Shown here in pieces: positions 43,308 through 48,421 of a DNA stretch of 48,421 bases. The stretch comes from Hyphomicrobiales bacterium. Its GTDB lineage: Bacteria; Pseudomonadota; Alphaproteobacteria; Rhizobiales; Rhizobiaceae. The position numbers and the translations under genes were made by a program. Position 1 is the stretch's first letter, and each line of letters begins with the position of its first letter. The notes under the pieces were generated by a model. The model did no database searches. It saw only the letters and a program-made list of their open reading frames with translations, and was not told the origin of the DNA. Location: assembly GCA_900472785.1 (NCBI GenBank), contig UCJH01000021.1, forward strand, positions 786 through 49,206, read 5' to 3'.

Positions 43308-43928
43308 TTAGATTGACGAAGAACGGCGCGCATAACGTGCGCGTTCCTCTTCGATCTCCGCCTGCGAGTACGGATCGGCCTTGTCGTCGAAGCTGGTCCA
43401 ACCCTGGCCTTCGTAAGCCGTGCGGCGCGTGGGCAGATCGACCCAGTTGGAGCGCTGCAGGATTGCTTCAGCTTCGCTCGAGCGGGATTCGTCGACCTTA
43501 GCGGTCACCAGGGTGCCCCCACGGCGCACACCTTCCGCATAAACATGGGCGTCGCGCTCGTCGACGCCTGAATCCGTCAGCGCACCGACGATGCCGCCCG
43601 CCGCTCCACCGACCACGGCACCAGCAACAGCGCCGGCAGCGGTGGCTGCAAGCCAGCCTGCGGCAACGACCGGGCCAACGCCCGGGATTGCCATAATGCC
43701 GAGACCTGTCAGCAAACCGCCAACGCCACCGACCGCTGCGCCGATCCCGGCGCCTGTGCCCGCATCCTCGGCAACATCATTGTCGTTGTCCTTGTCCTTG
43801 TGACGGCCATCCGAATTGTTGGAGACGATGCTGATATCACTGTCGGAAATTCCTGCTGCCTTGAGCTGGTCGACCGCCGATGTCGCATCAGAGTAAGTAT
43901 CGAAAAGTCCTGTAACAGTCTTCGTCAT
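43308..43928 (-). CDS. General-stress-type protein with glycine-zipper segment
   Basis: A 206-residue protein. The N-terminal domain MTKTVTGLFDTYSDATSAVD, then LKAAGISDSDISIVSNN resembles the YflT/general stress protein 17M fold. The middle (about 55-125) is a Gly/Ala-rich hydrophobic stretch (AGTGAGIGAAVGGVGGLLTG...) that could insert in or bundle at a membrane. The C-terminus is charged. AAGGAAAAACACC precedes the ATG. It follows the PepSY-type gene by 34 bp and probably shares its EcfG-like promoter, which fits a general stress role. Confidence 0.82.
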   Translation of the reverse strand: MTKTVTGLFDTYSDATSAVDQLKAAGISDSDISIVSNNSDGRHKDKDNDNDVAEDAGTGAGIGAAVGGVGGLLTGLGIMAIPGVGPVVAAGWLAATAAGAVAGAVVGGAAGGIVGALTDSGVDERDAHVYAEGVRRGGTLVTAKVDESRSSEAEAILQRSNWVDLPTRRTAYEGQGWTSFDDKADPYSQAEIEEERARYARRSSSI

Positions 43929-43962
43929 GGTGTTTTTCCTTGTTGTTGTTGTTCTGGGGCGA

Positions 43963-44283
43963 TTACTTGGCGACGATGTTGCCCTGATAGTCGAGCGAGA
44001 CCGCAACGGCTTTGCCGTCCTTGGTCGCCTTCGCCTGCCAGATACCCTTGTCGTCAAGCTTCAACTCGGCGACATCAGCATAACCGGCTTCGACGATCCG
44101 ATCCTTGGCCTGGGTTTCGGTAAAGCTGTTGGCGCCTTCCACAGGCGCAGTGGCATTCTGGTCGGTCGGCGTTGCAACTGCCGGGGTATCGCCGTCAGGA
44201 TTGGCCGCTGGTGTCGTTGTCTGCGCAAATACGGATGACGCGAAAAAGGCGATGGCCGCCGCTGCGATGAGAAGATTCTTCAT
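43963..44283 (-). CDS. Small secreted PepSY-like protein
   Basis: A 106-residue secreted protein. The signal peptide is KNLLIAAAAIAFFASSVFAQ. After a Thr/Pro/Ala-rich linker comes a short beta-rich domain (FTETQAKDRIVEAGYADVAE, LKLDDKGIWQAKATKDGK) of the PepSY/PRC-like type common in rhizobial stress genes. It is the first gene of a two-gene operon. The promoter just upstream has the EcfG pattern. Confidence 0.8.
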   Translation of the reverse strand: MKNLLIAAAAIAFFASSVFAQTTTPAANPDGDTPAVATPTDQNATAPVEGANSFTETQAKDRIVEAGYADVAELKLDDKGIWQAKATKDGKAVAVSLDYQGNIVAK

Positions 44284-44601
44284 TGGGTCCTCCTATTGGG
44301 ATCGGTGAGTGATCCAGGCTCCCAGAACCCGTCAGTCCCCGGAAGGTTCCAAAATCAAATTTGAGCGAGCGCGAAAAACGTTGCAAAAACCATTCATTAG
44401 CAAAGACGCTTCGACTTTGTTTTAAGCTCCCGGTTTCAGCCGATCGCAATTCGACACTTTTAGCCGCCTCATCCGAGCGAACTGCCCGTAGAAACATTTC
44501 GCGGCAAAATCTTCGGAATTTATTTGTGCAGCGCAGCAACCAACGGTCCCATACAACGTTTGAAACACAGGCGGCGCCCGCCTTGGCCGAGGAGGCATAA
44601 G
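44284..44601. other. Divergent intergenic region
   Basis: 318 bp between the stress operon and the PHB-depolymerase-type gene. The left part holds the minus-strand EcfG-like promoter at 44326-44350. Toward the right gene, no GGAAC element is seen on the plus strand; the only clear signal is the GGAGG site at 44591-44595. Confidence 0.5.
44326..44350 (-). promoter_or_regulatory. EcfG-type general stress promoter
   Basis: On the minus strand GGAAC (44350-44346) is followed after 16 bases by GGTT (44329-44326). The alphaproteobacterial EcfG consensus is GGAAC-N16/17-CGTT, so eight of nine bases match. It lies 43 bp upstream of the PepSY-like gene start. Confidence 0.6.
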
Positions 44602-45699
44602 ATGCGATCCATTTCCGATACTATTGCAAGGTTGGCTAAGCTCCGATCAGCCAACACACAGCATCTTCCCGTCGATGAGCGATTGATGGATCTTGGCGCG
44701 TTCGGCTCCAATCCGGGAGCGCTGGAAGGCAGGCTTCATGTCCCAAAAGATCTCCCTCCTCGCTCGGCGCTGGTGATCGTGCTTCACGGATGCACACAGT
44801 CCGCTGCGGCCTACGATCACGGATCCGGATGGTCCCGTCTTGCCGACGAGTATCGGTTTGCCGTCCTGTTTCCCCAGCAGACGCGGGCCAACAATGCGAA
44901 TGGCTGCTTCAACTGGTTCGTACCCGGCGACATCCGGCGAAAGCAGGGTGAGGCATTGTCAATCCAGCAGATGATAAAAACCGCGGCGGACAAGTACGAC
45001 ATCGATCACAGCCGCATTTTTATAACCGGCTTGTCGGCCGGCGGCGCGATGGCCAACGTCATGCTTGCCACATATCCGGAACTCTTTGCCGGAGGCGCGA
45101 TCATCGCAGGTCTTGCTCATGGAACGGCCAGCACGGTGCCAGAGGCGTTTGATAGAATGCGGGGGCATGGCATACCCGACACAGTGGGACTTCAGTCCTT
45201 GTTGCGGAAGGCTTCCGACCACAACGGGCCATGGCCGACGGTCTCGGTCTGGCATGGAACGAAGGACGCGACCGTGGCCCCGGTCAACGCCCTCTCGATC
45301 GTTGACCAGTGGCGTGGCGTGCATGGCGTTTCGAAGAAACCCGACACGATCGAAGCGGTCGATGGACACACCCGGCACGCCTGGCGAACCGCCGATGGCA
45401 GGGACGCCATCGAGCATTACATCATTGGCGGCATGGGACATGGGACGCCGCTCGACATCAATTCCGACTATGGCCGCGCCGCGCCTTACATGCTTGAAGC
45501 TGGAATTTCCTCGACACTCCATATTGCCCGCGCCTGGGGCCTGATCGCTTCATTCGAGAAACGGACGCATGTCGATTTCGACTCGTCGCCTGAACCAACA
45601 CAACGGGTTCCACCGTCCTCGCCCAATCCTGAAAGGTCTCCAACCGGAATACAAAAAGTGATCGAAGATGCGTTGCGATCCGCCGGCCTGATGAAATGA
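44602..45699 (+). CDS. PHB-depolymerase-family esterase
   Basis: A 365-residue alpha/beta hydrolase of the extracellular PHB depolymerase/feruloyl esterase family. The oxyanion-hole segment is LVIVLHGCTQSAAAYDHGSG, the nucleophile is S145 in ITGLSAGGAMANVM, and WHGTKDATVAP and GGMGHGTPLD supply the likely acid and histidine. No clear signal peptide is visible, so it may act inside the cell or leave by an unusual route. GAGGAGG six bases before the ATG supports this start. The substrate may be short polyhydroxyalkanoates or esters. Confidence 0.88.
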   Translation: MRSISDTIARLAKLRSANTQHLPVDERLMDLGAFGSNPGALEGRLHVPKDLPPRSALVIVLHGCTQSAAAYDHGSGWSRLADEYRFAVLFPQQTRANNANGCFNWFVPGDIRRKQGEALSIQQMIKTAADKYDIDHSRIFITGLSAGGAMANVMLATYPELFAGGAIIAGLAHGTASTVPEAFDRMRGHGIPDTVGLQSLLRKASDHNGPWPTVSVWHGTKDATVAPVNALSIVDQWRGVHGVSKKPDTIEAVDGHTRHAWRTADGRDAIEHYIIGGMGHGTPLDINSDYGRAAPYMLEAGISSTLHIARAWGLIASFEKRTHVDFDSSPEPTQRVPPSSPNPERSPTGIQKVIEDALRSAGLMK

Positions 45700-45915
45700 A
45701 GGCGTTGATTCTCAAAGACGTTGGCAAGCGTCAGCATCTCGGCAACCTGGTGAGAGTTGGCCATCCGACAGAACGGCGATAGGTGCCCATACCCGGTCAC
45801 CATGTGCGCGCGGTCCCTTCTTCACAGGTGCCGACAACAATAGTTGAACGGTTCAGGAACCAAACCGCTCCTCACTGATTGTGGAAGAGTTGCCTTCCCA
45901 ATCTGGAGACCTTTC

Positions 45916-48033
45916 ATGGCCAAGAAGTCCAAAACGACCTCGTCTGCCAACACAGCGACTATTCACGACCAGAAACTTCATCGGGGCGAAGGCGGCGAGC
46001 TTCATCAGTTTGCCGAGGATGGCGCGCCGGTCCTGACCACCGCGCAAGGGGGACCAGTCGCCGACGACCAGAATTCCCTGCGTGTCGGACCTCGCGGACC
46101 GCTTGTCGTCGACGACTTCCATTTCCGTGAGAAGATGTTCCACTTCGACCACGAGCGCATTCCCGAGCGCGTCGTTCACGCCCGCGGCTATGCGGCGCAT
46201 GGCTTCTTCGAAACATATGATTCTCTGGCCGCTTATACCCGGGCCGACCTTTTCCAGCGCGCCGGCGAACGTACCCCGGTCTTCGTACGCTTCTCGACCG
46301 TTGCGGGCAGCAAGGGATCGGCCGATCTTGCCCGCGATGTCCGCGGTTTTGCCGTGAAGATGTATACCAAGGAAGGCAACTGGGACCTTGTCGGCAACAA
46401 TATTCCCGTCTTCTTCATTCAGGACGCCATAAAATTCCCCGACCTCATCCACGCCGCCAAACCCGAACCGGACCGCGCATTCCCGCAGGCGCAGACCGCG
46501 CACGATACATTCTGGGATTTCATCAGCCTGACGCCGGAAAGCATGAACATGGTCATGTGGATCATGTCGGACCGCACCATTCCGCGCTCCTTCCGATTCA
46601 TGGAAGGGTTTGGTGTGCATACGTTCCGCTTCATCAACGCGAAGGATGAATCGACCTTCGTGAAGTTTCACTGGAAGCCGAAACTGGGCTTGCAGTCGGT
46701 CGCCTGGAACGAGGCCGTCAAGATCAACGGCGCCGACCCGGACTTCCACCGGCGCGATCTGTGGCAATCGATCCAGTCCGGCAACTTTCCGGAGTGGGAA
46801 TTGCAGGTCCAGCTTTTCGATCAGGAATTCGCTGATAGCTTCGACTTTGACGTGCTCGATCCGACCAAGATCATTCCGGAGGAAATCCTGCCGCCGCAGC
46901 CGATCGGCCGTCTGGTGCTCGACCGGATGCCCGACAATTTCTTTGCCGAGACCGAACAGGTCGCCTTCATGACCCAGAACGTCCCACCGGGCATCGATTT
47001 CAGCAATGACCCGCTGCTGCAGGGCCGAAACTTTTCCTATCTCGACACGCAGCTCAAGCGCCTCGGCGGCCCAAACTTCACCCATCTGCCGATCAACGCT
47101 CCGAAGTGTCCGTTTGCGAATTTCCAACAGGACGGTCACATGGCCATGCGCAATCCTGTCGGTCGCGCGAACTACCAGCCGAACTCTTTCGGTGGAGGCC
47201 CAAGGGAATCCCCCGTGCGGGGATATCGCCATTTTCCGGCGGAGGAGCGCGGTCCGAAGGCGCGGCTGCGGCCCGAAAGCTTTGCCGACCACTACAGCCA
47301 GGCGCGCCAGTTCTTCATCAGCCAGTCGCCGCCGGAACAGCGTCACATCGCTGCCGCGCTGATCTTCGAACTGTCGAAGGTCGAGACGCCGGTCATCCGC
47401 GAGCGGATGGTTTCCCATCTTCTGAACATCGACGAGTCCCTCGCCGGCAAGGTCGCGAACGCTCTCGGGTTCAAGTCGATGCCGAAACCCGCCGATGCCG
47501 CCGTGCCGACACGACAGGACCTGGAGGCATCGCCGGCGCTCAGCATTGTCGAACGCGGTCCGAAGCGTTTCGAAGGCCGCAAGCTTGGCATTCTGGTCAC
47601 CGACGGTGCGAACACGGAGGTTTTCAAAGCCCTGCTCGACAACTTGACCAAGCAGAAGGCCGTCTTTGAAGTCATCGCACCCAAGGTCAGCGGCGTAACG
47701 ATGTCGGATGGAAGCTTTGTCGAAGCGCATCAGATAATCGATGGCGGCCCATCGGTGCTCTATGACGCGGTCGCACTCGTCGTCTCCGCGGAGGGCGCGG
47801 CCGACCTTCTCAAGGAAGCGTCGGCGCGCGACTTCGTTGCCGACGCGTTTGCGCACTGCAAGTACATCGGCTACGTCGCCGATGCCGTGCCGCTGCTCGA
47901 AAAGGCGGGTGTTGCCGGCGATCTCGACGAAGGCACGATCGCACTGAAGGACAAGAAGACTGTCGCTGCTTTCTTCGAAGAGATCGGAAAACTCCGCGTC
48001 TGGAGCCGGGAACCGTCGGTGAAGCTGAACTGA
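45916..48033 (+). CDS. katE: Large-subunit catalase (HPII/KatE type)
   Basis: A 705-residue monofunctional heme catalase that disproportionates hydrogen peroxide. Distal H88 ([12 protein letters not shown]) and N161 ([14 protein letters not shown]) and the proximal heme tyrosine Y375 (RNFSYLDTQ) are all present. A C-terminal flavodoxin/DJ-1-like domain (about 575-705, from [20 protein letters not shown]) marks the large-subunit class. The ATG at 45916 has GGAG seven bases upstream and starts [10 protein letters not shown]. It stands alone, with a terminator after it. A GGAAC at 45856-45860 lacks a good second half, so stress control is not shown. Confidence 0.95.
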   Translation: MAKKSKTTSSANTATIHDQKLHRGEGGELHQFAEDGAPVLTTAQGGPVADDQNSLRVGPRGPLVVDDFHFREKMFHFDHERIPERVVHARGYAAHGFFETYDSLAAYTRADLFQRAGERTPVFVRFSTVAGSKGSADLARDVRGFAVKMYTKEGNWDLVGNNIPVFFIQDAIKFPDLIHAAKPEPDRAFPQAQTAHDTFWDFISLTPESMNMVMWIMSDRTIPRSFRFMEGFGVHTFRFINAKDESTFVKFHWKPKLGLQSVAWNEAVKINGADPDFHRRDLWQSIQSGNFPEWELQVQLFDQEFADSFDFDVLDPTKIIPEEILPPQPIGRLVLDRMPDNFFAETEQVAFMTQNVPPGIDFSNDPLLQGRNFSYLDTQLKRLGGPNFTHLPINAPKCPFANFQQDGHMAMRNPVGRANYQPNSFGGGPRESPVRGYRHFPAEERGPKARLRPESFADHYSQARQFFISQSPPEQRHIAAALIFELSKVETPVIRERMVSHLLNIDESLAGKVANALGFKSMPKPADAAVPTRQDLEASPALSIVERGPKRFEGRKLGILVTDGANTEVFKALLDNLTKQKAVFEVIAPKVSGVTMSDGSFVEAHQIIDGGPSVLYDAVALVVSAEGAADLLKEASARDFVADAFAHCKYIGYVADAVPLLEKAGVAGDLDEGTIALKDKKTVAAFFEEIGKLRVWSREPSVKLN

Positions 48034-48061
48034 CCATATCGGTCATATTCAGCGAAAAGAG

Positions 48062-48096
48062 AAGCCGGATGCATTGCGCATCCGGCTTTCGTTTTG
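48062..48096 (+). terminator. Rho-independent terminator of the catalase gene
   Basis: AAGCCGGATGC (48062-48072) and GCATCCGGCTT (48078-48088) form a perfect 11-bp stem with an ATTGC loop, followed by TCGTTTTG. It begins 28 bp after the catalase stop. Confidence 0.9.
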
Positions 48097-48171
48097 AGCA
48101 GGACAGCGGTGGAAACCGTGCAACCCTTTGCCGTACTTGCCCGTCCCCACGCCTATCCCGCACGCGTCTCG

Positions 48172-48312
48172 AATCCGGTTGAAAATACCCGGCCGGCTCC
48201 AGCGGATGAAGCATTTATGGCTTGTCTTGCGCGGGCCATATTCCTTCGGCGCGTCTTTCCATGGAAGCCCATGTTTTAACACAAATTATGCCACTCACGA
48301 CCTGCAATCATC
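48172..48312 (-). pseudogene. Remnant of an IS5-family transposase N-terminus
   Basis: On the minus strand, the frame from 48282 reads VLKHGLPWKDAPKEYGPRKT, then FIRWSRPGIFNRI, a part of the DUF4096-type N-terminal domain of IS5 transposases. Upstream, shifted frames give DDCR and VVSGII, the residues that normally precede it, so at least two frameshifts lie between 48283 and 48312. After FNRI (about 48172) the similarity ends abruptly. No catalytic DDE part and no terminal inverted repeat are seen. It is a decayed fragment. Confidence 0.7.
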
Positions 48313-48421
48313 ACGAAACATACTCAGCAGGGCCTGAGCCGCGCACCGCGGATTGGACGATAGATTGACGGTCGCTATCAAATGACAAAGAAATCCGCGG
48401 CGGTCAGGGCCAGCCCGGTGC

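Noticed and set aside
45856..45880. EcfG promoter for the catalase
   Set aside because: GGAAC is present but the second half at 16-17 bp spacing reads GATT or ATTG instead of CGTT.
45853..47856. Long open frame (667 codons) antisense to the catalase
   Set aside because: It lies exactly across a clear catalase gene, is rich in Arg/Asp/His as expected for a complementary frame of GC-rich DNA, and has no family motif.

Overview
The window is a GC-rich chromosomal segment of an alphaproteobacterium, most probably a member of the Rhizobiaceae. The evidence is the order aroK / small membrane ORF / xerD / accA at the left end, an iron-control (Irr) box in front of an iron ABC transporter, an EcfG-type stress promoter, and many ABC importers and flavin monooxygenases for organosulfur compounds. 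There are no rRNA or tRNA genes and no CRISPR array. The only trace of a mobile element is a decayed IS5-type transposase remnant at the right edge.

Layout. 1-4321: housekeeping genes (aroK start, xerD, accA, a lipoprotein L,D-transpeptidase and a TusA-type sulfur carrier). 4322-8675: a sulfonate-type operon (FMN monooxygenase, permease, binding protein, ATPase) behind a leader region. 8831-9583: periplasmic alpha-carbonic anhydrase. 9698-13587: a methyltransferase diverging from a three-gene iron-chelate ABC importer, with an Irr box between them. 13648-17775: COG0523 metallochaperone, DD-carboxypeptidase, M20 amidohydrolase and Lrp regulator. 17889-20094: alcohol dehydrogenase and a divergent AraC regulator. 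20234-22808: RTX protein, a frameshifted metal-sensing repressor and a YqaA-type membrane protein. 22874-26852: ECF sigma / anti-sigma pair, Bax-inhibitor-1 protein, three very small envelope genes, rpsU and an orphan. 27031-28992: an esterase / ATP-grasp pair.

29083-39996 is the most interesting region: ten genes on the minus strand with short gaps. In transcription order they are LLM monooxygenase, LLM monooxygenase, M20 deacylase, GNAT acetyltransferase, an ABC permease fused to its ATPase, two tandem paralogous amino-acid binding proteins, a third LLM monooxygenase, a DsbA/kappa-GST-type isomerase and a cystathionine beta-lyase-like enzyme. The set matches, function for function, the Bacillus subtilis ytm and yxe operons, which recover cysteine from S-alkylated cysteines by import, N-acetylation, flavin-dependent S-dealkylation and deacetylation. 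I infer an alphaproteobacterial version with a one-polypeptide membrane/ATPase subunit and an added C-S lyase. A TCTA-N9-TAGA palindrome (a LysR-type T-N11-A box) lies upstream of both this operon and the operon at 4669-8675, which suggests one sulfur regulon.

40321-48421: a membrane acyltransferase and an O-antigen-ligase-like protein (surface polysaccharide), a stress operon behind an EcfG-like promoter, a PHB-depolymerase-type esterase, a large-subunit catalase and the IS5 remnant.
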